64,000 bases of DNA from Hordeum vulgare subsp. vulgare. Its lineage: Eukaryota; Streptophyta; Magnoliopsida; Poales; Poaceae. Location: positions 331,164,581-331,228,580 of the forward strand of contig NC_058518.1 in NCBI RefSeq assembly GCF_904849725.1, in the 5' to 3' direction. Positions 46,943-58,598 of the stretch are shown here, piece after piece; positions within the stretch are counted from its first letter, which is position 1; each line of letters opens with the position of its first letter. Under the pieces are notes generated by a model. That model did no database searches and was not told where the DNA came from. It saw only the letters and a program-made list of their open reading frames with translations. Made by a program: the position numbers and the translations under genes.

Positions 46943-48450
46943 TGATACGTCCATTTTGCATCATGTTTGCATGTTGATACTTATCGCTTGTTTGGTTGTT
47001 ATTTCACTTCACGGTACAATTCTTATGCCTTTTCTCTCTTATTTTGCAAGGTTTACATGAAGAGGGAGAATGCCGGCAACTGGAATTCTGGCCTGAAAGT
47101 GGAGCAAAGTTGAGATACATATTCTATGCAACTCCAAACGCCGTAAAAATCAACGAGGAATTTTTCCTGATTTATCAAAAATACTGGGCCGAAGAAGCGC
47201 CAGAGTGGGGCGTGCAGGTGGCCAGAAGCATGCACGGCGCGGCCACCCCCCAGGCCGCGCCATGAGGGCTTGTGGGCAGCCTACAGGCCCACTTGCCCCC
47301 CTCTTTTGCTATATGAAGGGTTTCGTCGAGGAAAAAAATCAAGGAGGAGCTTTTTCGTGGTTTCGCGGCCGCCACGAGGCGGAACTTGAGCAGAACCAAT
47401 CTAGAGCTCCGGCAGGATGATCCTGCCGGGGAAACTTCCCTCCTGGAGGGGGAAATCGTCGACATCGTCATCACCAACACTCCTCTCATCGGAGGGGACT
47501 CGACACCATCAACATCTTCATCAGCACCATCTCATCTCCAAACCCTAGTTCATCTCTTGTAACCAATCTCCGTCTCGCGACTACGATTGGTACTTGTAAG
47601 GTTGCTATTAGTATTGATTACTCTTTGTAGTTGATGCTAGTTGGATTACTTGGTGGAAGAGTTTATGTTCAGATCCTTGATGCTACTCATTACCCCTCTA
47701 ATCATGATTATGATTATGCTTTGTGAGTAGTTACTTTTGTTCCTGAGGACATGGGATAAGTCATGTGAATTTGGTATTCGTTCGGTATTTTGATATGTTG
47801 TATGTTGTTTTTCCTCTAGTGGTGTTATGTGAACGTCGACTACATAACACTTCACCATTATTTGGGCCTATAGGAAGGCATTGGGAAGTAGTAAGTAGAT
47901 GATGGGTTGCTAGAGTGACAGAAGCTTAAACCCTAGTTTATGTGTTACTTCGTAAGGGGCTGATTTGGATCCACTAGTTTAATGCTATGGTTAGACTTTG
48001 TCTTAATTAATCTTTCGTTGTTGCGGATGCTTGCGAGAGGGGTTAATCATAAGTGGCATGCTTTCCCAAGTAAGGGAAGTACCCAAGCGCCGGTCCACCC
48101 ACATATCAAACTATCGAAGTAACGAACGCGAATCATATGAACATGATTAAACTAGCATGACAGAAATTCCCGTGTGTCCTTGGGAGCGTTTTTCCTCCTA
48201 TAAGACTTTTCTCAGGCTTGTCCCTTGCTACAAAAGGGATTGGGCCACTTTGCTGCACCGTTGCTACTTTTGTTACTTGTTTCTCGCTACGAATCATGTC
48301 ACCACACAATCACTTGTTACCGATAATTTCTGTGCTTGCAGATATTTCCTTGTTGAAAACCACTTGTCAGATCCTTCTGCTTCTCGTTGGGGTCGACACT
48401 CTTACTTATCGAAAGGACTACGATTGGTCCCCTATACTTGTGGGTCATCA
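46943..48450 (+). repeat. LTR 2 (shared middle LTR) of element F
   Basis: 1508 bp. It is the 3' LTR of the left copy and the 5' LTR of the right copy. The hairpin's left arm has decayed to CCAGAAGC (47,222) while the right arm GGCTTGTGG is intact (47,267-47,275). It is about 14 bp shorter than the outer LTRs because of small indels. Confidence 0.9.
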
Positions 48451-48461
48451 AGACTCTTTTC

Positions 48462-48479
48462 TGGCGCCGTTGCCGGGGA
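48462..48479 (+). other. Primer-binding site, element F right copy
   Basis: TGGCGCCGTTGCCGGGGA, exact tRNA-Asp complement. A strong donor consensus TTG|GTAAGTG follows at 48,491-48,500, about 15 bp downstream. Confidence 0.93.
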
Positions 48480-48556
48480 GTGAAGCGCCTTTGGTAAGTG
48501 GAACTTGGTAAGGAAACATTCATATAGTGTGCTAAAATTTATTATCACTTGTCACT

Positions 48557-51500
48557 ATGGATACTAATCCTTTGAGGGGCTTGTGCGGGGTATATTCACC
48601 TCAAACGGAAGTACCAATAGTTGCTCCTCAGCCTGTTGCACTTACTGAAAATATTTGCTTTGAATTTCCTTTGGGTATGCTTGAGAAACTGCTGGCTAAT
48701 CCGTTTACAGGAGATGGAACATCACATCCAGACTTGCATCTAATATATGTAGATGAAGTTTGTGGTCTATTTAAGCTTGCCGGTTTGCCCGAGGATGAGG
48801 TCAAGAAGAGGGTCTTTCCTTTATCTTTGAAGGATAAGGCGTTGACATGGTATTGGCTATGCGATGACACTGGATCATGGGACTACAAGCGGTTGAAATT
48901 GGAATTTCATCAAAAGTTTTATCCCCTGCATTTAGTACATCGTGATCGGAATTATATTTACAATTTTTGGCCTCGTGACAGAGAAAGCATCGCTCAAGCT
49001 TGGGAGAGGCTTAAATCAATGCTATATTCATGCCCCAATCATGAGCTCTTGTGAGAAATTATCATTCAGAACTTCTATGCTCGGCTTTCTCATGATGATC
49101 GTACCATGCTTGACACTTCTTGTACAGGTTCTTTTATGAAGAGAGATATTGACTTCAAATGGAATTTATTGGAGAGAATTAAACGCAACTCTGAAGATTG
49201 GGAGCTTGAAGAAGGTAAGGAGTTAGGTATGAATTTCACGTTTGATTGCATTAAATCCTTTGTTGAGACAAATACTTTTTGTGACTTTAGCGCTAAGTAT
49301 GGACTTGACTCTGAGATAGTAGCTTCATTGTGTGAATCCTTTGCTGCTCATATTGATCTCCCCAAAGAGAAGTGGTTTAAATATCATCTTCCTTTAGAAG
49401 TCAATGTAGTTAAACCCACTCCAGTTGAATTGAAAGTCATTGCCTATAATGATCCTATTGTTCCCAGTGCTTACATTGAGAAACCATCTTTCCCTGTTAG
49501 GATAAAGGATCATTCTAAAGCTTCAACTGTGATACATAGAGGCTATATTAGAACACCTACACCCCCTGAGCAAATTAGAGTTGAACCTAGCATTGCTATT
49601 ATCAAAGATCTTCTGTCCGACGATGTTGAGGGACATAATATTCATTTCTGTGAAGATGCTGCTAGAATTGCTAAACCTCACGCTAGAGACAAACATAGGC
49701 ATGTTGTTGGCATGCCTGTTGTTTCTGTTAAGATAGGAGATCATTGTTATCATGGTTTATGTGACGTGGGTGCTAGTGTTAGTGCAATACCTCAGTCCTT
49801 ATATGATGAAATCAAAGATGAGATTGCACCTGTTGAGATAGAGCCCATTGATGTCACTATTCAACTTGCCAATAGAGATACTATCTGCCATGTGGGAATT
49901 GTTAGGGATGTTGAAGTCTTGTGTGGTAAAACGAAGTATCCTGCTGATTTCCTCGTTCTTGCTACCGCACAAGATAGCTTTTGTCCCATCATATTTGGTA
50001 GACCTTTTCTCAATACCGTCAATGCTCATATTGATTGTGAGAAGCAAACTATCACTGTTGGCTTTGAAGGTGTGTCACATGAGTTCAATTTCTCTAAGTT
50101 TGGTAGACAACCTCATGAAAAGGAGTTGCCTAGAAGGGACGAAACTATGGCCTTAGCCTCTATTGCCGTACCTCCTACTGATCCCTTAGAGCAATACTTG
50201 CTTGAGCATGAAAATGATATGCATGTGGATGAAAGGGATGAGATAGATAGAGTTGTCTTAGAACAATATCCCATCCTTAAGAATAACTTGCCTGTTGAAC
50301 TGCTTGGGGATCCACCCCCACCAAAGGGTGATCCTGTGTTCGAGCTTAAACAGTTGCCTGATACTCTTAAGTATTCCTATCTTGATGAAAAGGAGATATA
50401 TCATGTCATTATTAGTGCTAGCCTCTCAAAGCATGAAGAAAAGAAGTTGCTAAAAACTCTGAGGAAGCACCGTGCTGCTATTGGATATACTCTTGATGAT
50501 CTTAAGGGCATTAGTCCTACCCTATGCCAGCACAAGATTAAAATTGATCCTAACTTCAAACCAGTTGCTGGTCATCAAAGGAGATTAAATCCTAAGATGA
50601 AAGAAGTAGTAAGAAAAGAAATACTAAAGCTACTGGAAGCAGGTGTCATCTATCATGTTGCTCATAGTCATTGGGTGAGTCCGGTGCATTGCGTCCCTAA
50701 GAAGGGAGGCATTACCGTTGTCCCTAATGATAAGGATGAATTGATCCCACACACGATTATTACTGGCTATAGGATGGTGATCGATTTTAGGAAATTGAAT
50801 AAAGCCACTAGGAAAGATCATTACCCTTTTCCTTTTATCGACCAAATGCTAGAAAGGCTGTACAAACACACAAACTTCTGCTTTCTAGACGGTTATTCTA
50901 GTTTCTCCCAAATACCAGTTGCACAATCTGATCAGGAGAAAACCACTTTCACCTGTCCTTTCGGTACCTTTGCTTATAGACGTATGCCTTTTGGCTTATG
51001 TAATGCACCTGTCACCTTTCAAAGATGTATGATGGCTATATTCTCTCACTTTTGTGAAAAGATTGTTGAGGTTTTCATGGATGACTTTTCCGTTTACGGG
51101 TATTCCTTTGATGATTGCCTCAGCAACCTTGATCGAGTCTTGCAGAGATGTAAAGACACCAATCTTGTCTTGAATTGGGAGAAGTGCCACTTTATGGTTA
51201 ATGAAGGCATCGTCCTAGGACATAAAATTTCCGAAAGAGGTATTGAAGTCGATAAGGCTAAGGTTGATGCAATCGAGAAAATGCCATACCCCACAAATAT
51301 CAAAGGGATAAGAAGTTTCCTTGGTCATGCTAGTTTCTATAGAAGGTTCATGAAAGACTTCTCTAAGATTTCTAGGCCTCTTACCAATCTCTTACAAAAG
51401 GATATTCCTTTGGTCTTTGACGATGATTGTGAGGAAGCCTTCGAAATACTTAAGAGGCCTTTGATAACTGCACCTATTGTTCAACCACCTGATTGGAACT

Positions 51501-53289
51501 TACCTTTTGAGATCATGTGTGATGCTAGTGATTATGCCATTGGTGTTGTTCTAGGGCAAAGAATCGATAAGAAGTTGAATGTTATTCACTATACTAGTAA
51601 AACTCTAGACAGTTCCCAAAGAAATTGTGACTCTACGGAGAAGGAATTTTTAGGAGTCGTGTTTGCATGTGGAAAGTTCAGGTCTTACATAGTTGATTCC
51701 AAAGTCAATATTCACACAGATCATGTTGCTATTAAGTACCTCATGGAGAAGAAAGACGCTAAACCTAGACTTATCAGATGGTTCTCTTGCTACAAGAATT
51801 TGATTTGCACGTTGTCGACAGAAAGGGTGATGATAACCCAGTAGCAGATAACTTGTCTAGGTTGGAGAACGTTCTTGATGACCCACAACCTATTGATGAT
51901 AGCTTTCCCGATGAGCAATTGAATGTCATCAATGCTTCACGTAGTGCGCCGTGGTATGCCGATTATGCAAACTATATCGTTGCCAAATATATACCGCCTA
52001 GTTTCACGTACCAGCAAAATAAGAAATTCTTCTTTGACTTAAGACATTACTTTTGGGATGATCCTCACCTTTATAAGGAAGGAGTAGATGGTGTTATTAG
52101 ATGTTGTGTACCTGAACATGAACAGGGACAGATCCTACAAAAGTGTCACTCCGAGGCCTACGGAGGACACCATGCGGGAGATAGAACTGCACACAAGGTA
52201 TTGCAATCAGTTTTCTATTGGCCCATCAAGGATGCCCGTAAGTTTGTCTTGCCTTGTGACGAATGTCAAAGAATAGGGAATATTAGCAAACGTCGGGAAA
52301 TGCCTATGAACTATTCACTTGTCATTGAACCATTTGATGTCTGGGGCTTTGATTATATGGGACCTTTTCCAAAATCCAACGGGTATACTCACATCCTAGT
52401 TGTTGTTGATTATGTCACTAAGTGGGTAGAAGCTATCCCCACTAGTAGTGCTGATCACAACACCTCTATCAAGATGCTGAAAGAAGTTATCTTCCCTAGA
52501 TTTGGAATCCCTAGATATCTAATGACCGATGGTGGTTCACACTTCATTCATGGTGCTTTCCGTAAAACGCTTGCTAAGTACGATGTCAACCATAGAATTG
52601 TGTCTCCCTACCATCCTTAGTCCAGTGGTCAAGTAGAGCTGAGTAATAGAGAGATTAAACTGATTCTGCAAAAGACTGTCAACAGGACTAGAAAGAATTG
52701 GTCTAAGAAGCTCGATGATGCACTGTGGGCTTATAGAACTGCCTATAAGAATCCCATGGGCATGTCTCCGTACAAAATGGTGTATGGGAAAGCATGTCAC
52801 TTACCTCTTAAGCTAGACCATAAAGCTTATTGGGCAATCAAAGAGCTCAACTTTGATTTCAAACTTGCCGATGAGAAGAGGTTATTTGACATTAGCTCGC
52901 TTGATGAGTGGAGAACTCAAGCATATGAGAATGCCAAGCTCTTCAAAGAGAAGGTTAAGAGGTGGCATGATAAGAGGATACAAAAGCGTGAGTTCAATGT
53001 AGGTGATTACGTCTTGCTATATAACTCTCGTTTAAGATTCTTTGCAGGCAAGCTTCTCTCTAAATGGGAAGGTCCCTATGTTGTTGAGGAAGTATATCGT
53101 TCTGGTGCTATCAAGATCAACAACACGGAAGGTAATCTTCCAAGAGTGGTAAATGTGCAGAGAATCAAGCAATATATCTCAGGTACTCCCATAAATGTTG
53201 AAAGCAATATCATCAATACCATAACTCCGGAAGAATACCTAAGGGACATTTATCACCCTGTTTCAGACTCCGAAAACGAAGAGGTATGA
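48557..53289 (+). pseudogene. Element F right copy gag-protease-RT-RNase H-integrase polyprotein, three lesions
   Basis: Gag starts MDTNPLRGLCGVYSPQTE at 48,557. A TGA at 49,052 interrupts it, and the same frame continues through protease (CDVGASVSAIP, Asp codon 49,763), RT with the FMDDF catalytic box (51,074-51,088), and RNase H (CDASDYAIGVV and IHTDHVAIKYL). A one-base loss near 51,779 relative to the left copy moves the remainder to another frame. Integrase then shows the HHCC finger (HSEAYGGHH...CDECQ, about 52,145-52,270) and the DD35E triad (Asp 52,351, Asp 52,528, Glu 52,636), with a TAG (52,618-52,620) between the last two. The C-terminal part runs to 53,289. It has the full gypsy pol order, but cannot be translated whole. 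Confidence 0.92.
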
Positions 53290-53400
53290 GATTCGGTAAG
53301 AAAACACAGTCCAAAACGTTCCCCATAGGAAATTTTCTCCGTTTTGGAATATTTGAAAAAATAAAAAAATTGGAAGTAGTCCGGAAAGTGCGCGAGGAGG

Positions 53401-53455
53401 CGACAAGCCTGCACGGCGCGGGCCCACCCCCTGGCCACGCCGTGAGGGCTTGTGG
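53401..53455 (+). promoter_or_regulatory. LTR-like GC hairpin upstream of ORF3, right copy
   Basis: CGACAAGCC...GGCTTGTGG brackets GCACGGCGCGGG and CTGGCCACGCCGTGAGG, resembling the LTR hairpin at 55,896-55,949. TTATATATACTTCC lies about 65 bp downstream (53,520-53,533), as the TATA box follows the hairpin in the LTRs. It is conserved in position and sequence in the left copy. Confidence 0.5.
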
Positions 53456-53613
53456 CCACCTCGTGCGCCTCCCGCACTCCGTTTTCGTGTAGGGTATTCC
53501 TTCTGGTCTGGAAAAAATCATTATATATACTTCCGTTTGGTCTGACCCCTGCATCACGCAGATTTCCTCTGTTTTTCGTTTCGAGCTTTTTTATGTTGCA
53601 GATCTAGATCGAT

Positions 53614-54132
53614 ATGACTTCCCCAAAAGCTCCAAAGGACAAGATCTTCGAGAAGGTCATCAATCCCTACCTCATGGAAGTGCTGCAACACCCTCAATCT
53701 ATCGAGATGCGTGAGGGGATGTTGCACATCTGTGATGTTGAGGGGCCTAAGAAGACCGGAAGCGTGGAGATGAGGCTCGAAGCAATGGAGCAACAAGTCT
53801 TCAAGTGCCAAGGGATGGTGAAGCGTGGACTCAACGCCATCCACATGATGATCATGGAGTTCACCAACAAGCACAGGATTGATGCCAATGACATTGGGAA
53901 GCATCTCTCCAGGATCTATGACAGGGTTGATCAACCCCACGGCCAGATCGATGACCTGCAGACCCAAAACTGTGAGTATGAGTATAGATTTAAATCAATA
54001 AGGTTGGCCGCAGATTTGAGGATTCCGGAGACTCGTTCATCTTTCCATGGTGGAGCACCTATGCCTTGGAAGACGGAGGACCAAACTCATGCTGTAACAA
54101 ATCCACCTGCACCACCAAAGGAAGACAACTGA
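53614..54132 (+). CDS. Element F third ORF, right copy (172 residues), intact
   Basis: It has the same length as the left copy (44,891-45,409) and differs by scattered substitutions and no indels. It starts MTSPKAPKDKIFEKVINPYL and ends in a Pro-rich tail. An acceptor-like TTTTTTATGTTGCAG (ending at 53,601) precedes the ATG by 12 bases. The possible coiled coil is present, although one Leu is replaced by Pro (RVDQPHGQI). No known domain, signal peptide or membrane segment is seen. Confidence 0.7.
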   Translation: MTSPKAPKDKIFEKVINPYLMEVLQHPQSIEMREGMLHICDVEGPKKTGSVEMRLEAMEQQVFKCQGMVKRGLNAIHMMIMEFTNKHRIDANDIGKHLSRIYDRVDQPHGQIDDLQTQNCEYEYRFKSIRLAADLRIPETRSSFHGGAPMPWKTEDQTHAVTNPPAPPKEDN

Positions 54133-55616
54133 GCATTGGTATGGGCAATCCCCTTGGCTTTTTCCAAGCTTGGGGGAGTTGCCCCGGTATCGTATCACCA
54201 TCACATCTTTTGCCTTTACCTTTGTTTTAGTTTTCCTTTTGAGTTTTCTCGTTTTCTAGTAGTTTAAAAGTCTTAGTGTTTTACTTTTGAGTTTTGCTTT
54301 GTGTCACCCCCGATGTATTCTTGCTCGTGAGCCATATAATAAAGAGTGTCTTAGTTGAAGGGCTTTGTCTCTTGCCATGATCAAAAGAGTGAGAATAGAA
54401 CAAAAGCATGAAAGATCATGTAGTGATCTTATGGGAAGTGATGGCTTCACATATAAAAAGAATAAGTATTGAAACTTGTTGAGGGTAGGCAAACGTAGAC
54501 CTTGGTGACTGTTGCAATTAATAGCAAGGGATAAGGAAGGAGAGGTTCACATATAAATATGTCATTTCTGACACCATCTGTGATTGTGAACACTCACTAA
54601 ACTATTGCATGCCTAGAAGTAGATGTTTGACAAGGAAGACAAAGTAATGAATTGTGTTTGCTTAGCTCTGAACAATGTTATATGATTAGAGATCCCTTAG
54701 CATGTGACGATTGCTTCCACCTCATATTAGCCAAAACTCCCGCACTAAGTAGAGATACTACTTGTGCATCCATAAACCTTCAAACCAGTTTTGCCATGAG
54801 TGTCCACCATACCTACCTATGGATTGAATAAGATCCCTCAAGTAAGTTGTCATCGGTGCAAGCAATAAAAATTGCTTTCTAATATGTATGATCTATTAAT
54901 GTGTGGAAAATAAGCTTTATACGAACCTGTGATGAGGCAATATAAAGTGACGTTCCTCCGCACTAAGAGGACACGCATCCAAACCTCAAAAGCGCATGAA
55001 AACCTTTGCTTCCCTCTGCGAAGGGCCTATCTTGTACCTTTACTTTTTGCCCTTGAAAGAGTCATGGTGATCTTCACCAATTCCCTATTTTGCCTTTGTC
55101 TTGGCTACCGTAACATGATTGGGAAAGATCTATATTCATATGTCAACTTGGAGGTAGGTATCCATGAATTATTATTGTTGACATTACCCTTGAGGTAAGC
55201 AGTTGGGAGGAAAATATAAGCCCCTATCTTTCTCTGTGTTCAGCTGAAACTTTGATCTCATGAGTACCACGTGAGTTGTAGCAATTGTAGAGAACGATAG
55301 AATGGTTGAGTATGTGGATTTGCTTTACAAGCTCTTACTTGACTCTTTCTGATGTTGTGATAAATTGCAATTGCTTCAGTGACTAACGGCTATAGGCTAT
55401 TACTTCTCGGTAAGGTTCTTGATCCATGCTTTACTTTGTGAAGGAATTATCACTTTAGCATGAGAGATTATATGTTGGTATTGTTGTTCTGATCATGATC
55501 ATGATGCATGCATGTTCGTATCTTGTTTTGTCGACACCTCTCTCCCTAAACATGTGGACATATTTATTGAGCTAGGCTTTCACTTGAGGACAAGCAAGGT
55601 CTAAGCTTGGGGGAGT
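54133..55616 (+). other. Element F 3' non-coding region, right copy
   Basis: No supported gene. It matches the left copy closely, with a missing ~50-bp segment at about 54,930 relative to 46,210-46,265. The internal polypurine-like AAGCTTGGGGGAG is at about 54,166-54,179, GAGGACAAGCA at 55,586-55,596 and the terminal tract at 55,603-55,616. Confidence 0.8.
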
Positions 55617-57140
55617 TGATACGTCCATTTTGCATCATGTTTTCATGTTGATACTTATCGCTTCTTTGGCTGTTATTTCACTTCACGGTACAATTCTTAT
55701 GCCTTTTCTCTCTTATTTTGCCAGGTTTACATGAAGAGGGAGAATGCCGGCAACTGGAATTCTGGCCTGAGAGTGGAGCAAAGTTGATATACCTATTCTA
55801 TGCAACTCCAAACGCCGTAAAAATCAACGAGGAATTTTTCCTGATTTACCAAAAATACTGGGCTAAAGAAGCGCCAGAGGGGGGCGTGCAGGTGGCCACA
55901 AGCCTACACGGCGCGGCCACCCCCCAGGTCGCGCCATGAGGGCTTGTGGGCAGCCTGCAGGGCCACTTGCCCCCCTGTTTTGCTATATGAAGGGTTTCGT
56001 CGAGGAAAAAAATCAAGGAGGAGTTTTTTCGTGGTTTCGCCGCCACCACGAGGTGGAACTTGAGCAGAACAAATCTAGAGCTCTGGTAGGACGATCCTGC
56101 CGGGGAAACTTCCCTCCCGGAGGGGGAAATAGTCGCCATCGTCATCACCAACACTCCTTTCATCGGAGGGGACTCATCACCATCAACATCTTCATCAGCC
56201 CCATCTCATCTCCAAACCCTAGTTCATCTCCTGTAACCAATCTACGTCTCGCGACTCCGATTGGTACTTGTAAGGTTGCTAGTAGTATTGATTTACTCTT
56301 TGTAGTTGATGCTAGTTAGATTACTTGGTGGAAGAGTTTATGTTCAGATCCTTGATTCTACTCATTTCCCCTCTGATCATGATTATGATTATGCTTTGTG
56401 AGTAGTTAGTTTTGTTCCTGAGGACATGGGATAAGTCATGCTAATAATAGTCATGTGAATTTGGTATTCGTTCGGTATTTTGATATGTTGTATGTTGTTT
56501 TTCCTCTAGTGGTGTTATGTGAACGTCGACTACATAACACTTCACCATTATTTGGGCCTAGAGGAAGGCATTGGGAAGTAGTAAGTAGATGATGGGTTGC
56601 TAGAGTGACAGAAGCTTAAACCCTAGTTTATGTGTTCCTTCGTAAGGGGCTGATTTCGATCCACTAGTTTAATGCTATGGTTAGACTTTGTCTTAATTAT
56701 TCTTTCGTAGTTGCGGATGCTTGCGAGAGGGGTTAATCATAAGTGGCATGCTTGCCCAAGTAAGGGCAGTACCCAAGCGCCGGTCCACCCACATATCAAA
56801 CTATCAAAGTAACGAACGTGAATCATATGAACATGATGAAACTAGCATGACAGAAATTCCCGTGTGTCCTCGGGAGCGTTTTTCCTCCTATAAGACTTTG
56901 TCCATGCTTGTCCCTTGCTACAAAAGGTATTGGGCCACTTTGCTGCACCGTTGCTACTTTTGTTACTTGTTGCTCGCTATGAATCATCTCACCACACAAT
57001 CACTTGTTACCGATAATTTCAGTGCTTGCAGATATTTCCTTGCTGAAAACCACTTGTCAGATCCTTCTGCTCCTCGTTGGGTTCGACACTCTTACTTATC
57101 GAAAGGACTACGATTGATCCCCTGTACTTGTGGGTCATCA
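55617..57140 (+). repeat. LTR 3 of element F
   Basis: 1524 bp, ending TGGGTCATCA. The hairpin is 55,896-55,949 with both outer arms perfect (CCACAAGCC/GGCTTGTGG). It is followed by CCTGC, the right TSD copy, and then by the continuation of element E's 3' LTR. Confidence 0.92.
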
Positions 57141-58254
57141 CCTGCCCCCTCGCTGTGCAAGGAGGCCCCCTGGGTGGGTTCCACCCCTATGTTTCCCTAC
57201 CTTGGCTCCTATTTTTACCTGATACGGAGAAACACGAGAACAGAAGTCGTTTTGCCAATTCTCGACGCGGAGCCGCCGCCACCCTCGGTTCTTCTCCGGG
57301 AGAGCTAATTTGGATGCTGCCTTGGGCTCCAGAGAGGGTCAATAGTCACCATCGCCACTACATCACCCTTCCATGATTTCCCCTTTCATGTGTGAGTAAT
57401 TCCCTGCTGTAGGCGAAGGGGATGGTAAGGATTGGATGACTTAGATCATGTAATAGTTCGTCAGATTGTTGGGGGCATATTTCCTATCATCTACTATGGT
57501 GTTTATCATCTTTGCTACTACTTGTTTCTCTTAATGCTTGTCACTTTGGGCCCGAGTGCCATGATTTCAGATCTGAATACCTTATGTTTTCATGAATATA
57601 TTTGTGTTCTCGATCCTATCTATGAGTAGTATGCACCTATTATAGTCCGGAACCGGCGATCCCAATGGTGACAGCTTGGGACACCAAAGGGGATAGTTTA
57701 AAATTTTAGGATTCCATGTATCCATTGATTGTTAATGCTTTGTTCCGGTGCTCCTTTACAGGAGCACCTTAATCTCCATAAGTTCCCTTTGGCCCCGTTG
57801 GTAGTGGGCTGGTAGGACAAAAGATGTTGTGCAAGTTCTTATTGCAAGCACGCACGACTACCTTGGGATACATGCCTAATGTTTGATGTTTGCCTAGATG
57901 ATCATTACTTTTCCGTGTGCCTTACCCCAAGTTAAATACATGATATCTCTCATCCATGACCAACCATCCATCTCCCTAGCCTACAATGTTTTAATCCTGC
58001 TGGTTACAAGTTGCTTTGCTTTTGCTGTTTTACTTTCGTTGCTTTGCCACCAATATTTCCGTTGCCATCATCACTTCCATATCACCGTTGCTACTAATAT
58101 TTTGTTGCCTAGCAAGTATCTTTCAGGTGCGGTTGAATTGACAACTCAACTGTTAAAGCTTATAAATATTCTTTGGCTCCCCTTGTGTCGAATCACTAAA
58201 TTGGGTTATCTTACCGCGAAGACTCTTGCGGTCCCCTACACTTGAGGGTTATCA
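57141..58254 (+). repeat. 3' LTR of element E, right piece
   Basis: It resumes exactly where the left piece stopped, beginning CCTGCCCCCTCG, colinear with 32,287-33,413 of the 5' LTR. It ends TTGAGGGTTATCA, followed by the TTTAT duplication. Total 3' LTR length (about 1.38 kb) agrees with the 5' LTR. Confidence 0.9.
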
Positions 58255-58259
58255 TTTAT

Positions 58260-58569
58260 TCACAACATTTTGCTAAAACCTCCAACACCTTGATGCCATT
58301 TATTTTCTTTTCTTTTATTCTGTATTTTACAATTATCTACACACATCATTCGCTTGCAAATAACGAGACCAAGGGGATTGACAACCCTCTTGCCCGCGCT
58401 GGGTGCAAGGTGTTTGTTCTTTTGTGTGCAACCGCTGAACACGGTTGTTGATTGATATTCCTATTTATTCGATAAACCTTGGTTTCATAACTGAGAAAAT
58501 ATGTATCCACTTTGTGATGCAATTACCCGTTCCTCTTCCCGGAAAACCCAACGCGGATCATGAATATCA
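58260..58569 (+). repeat. 5' LTR of element G, right piece
   Basis: It continues the LTR interrupted at 32,018. It contains phrases shared with element A's LTR (AACCTTGGTTTCATAACTGAG, GTTCCTCTTCCCGG) and ends TGAATATCA, before the mutated PBS. Confidence 0.8.
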
Positions 58570-58580
58570 GGAAGGATTTC

Positions 58581-58598
58581 TCATGCCGTTGCCGGGGA
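58581..58598 (+). other. Primer-binding site of element G, mutated
   Basis: TCATGCCGTTGCCGGGGA resembles the tRNA-Asp complement, with the first bases GGC changed to CAT. Position (12 bases after the LTR) supports the call. Confidence 0.75.

Larger units (their letters stand above)
40166..57140 (+). mobile_element. Element F: tandem LTR-internal-LTR-internal-LTR gypsy element
   Basis: Three LTRs start TGATACGTCCATTTTGCA (40,166, 46,943 and 55,617) and end TGGGTCATCA (41,687, 48,450 and 57,140). Two internal regions lie between them (5255 and 7166 bp). The outer ends are flanked by CGTGC (40,161-40,165) and CCTGC (57,141-57,145), which differ at one base, so the tandem occupies a single target site. 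The family is autonomous by design: gag, protease, RT, RNase H, integrase and a third ORF. The left copy has large deletions. The right copy is nearly complete but has nonsense and frameshift lesions. It sits in element E's 3' LTR. Confidence 0.92.
32019..58254 (+). mobile_element. Element E: gypsy element with gag, protease and third ORF but no pol, TSD TTTAT
   Basis: LTRs begin TGATACGTCTCAAA.GTATCGAC and end ...GGGTTATCA. TTTAT flanks it exactly (32,014-32,018 and 58,255-58,259). The 5' LTR is 32,019-33,413. The 3' LTR is 39,894-40,165 plus 57,141-58,254, split by element F. The internal region (33,414-39,893) carries a broken gag, a retropepsin-like region, and an intact third ORF, but nothing resembling RT, RNase H or integrase. 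The LTR resembles solo LTR C. It depends on pol supplied in trans, by inference from families such as F. Confidence 0.92.
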
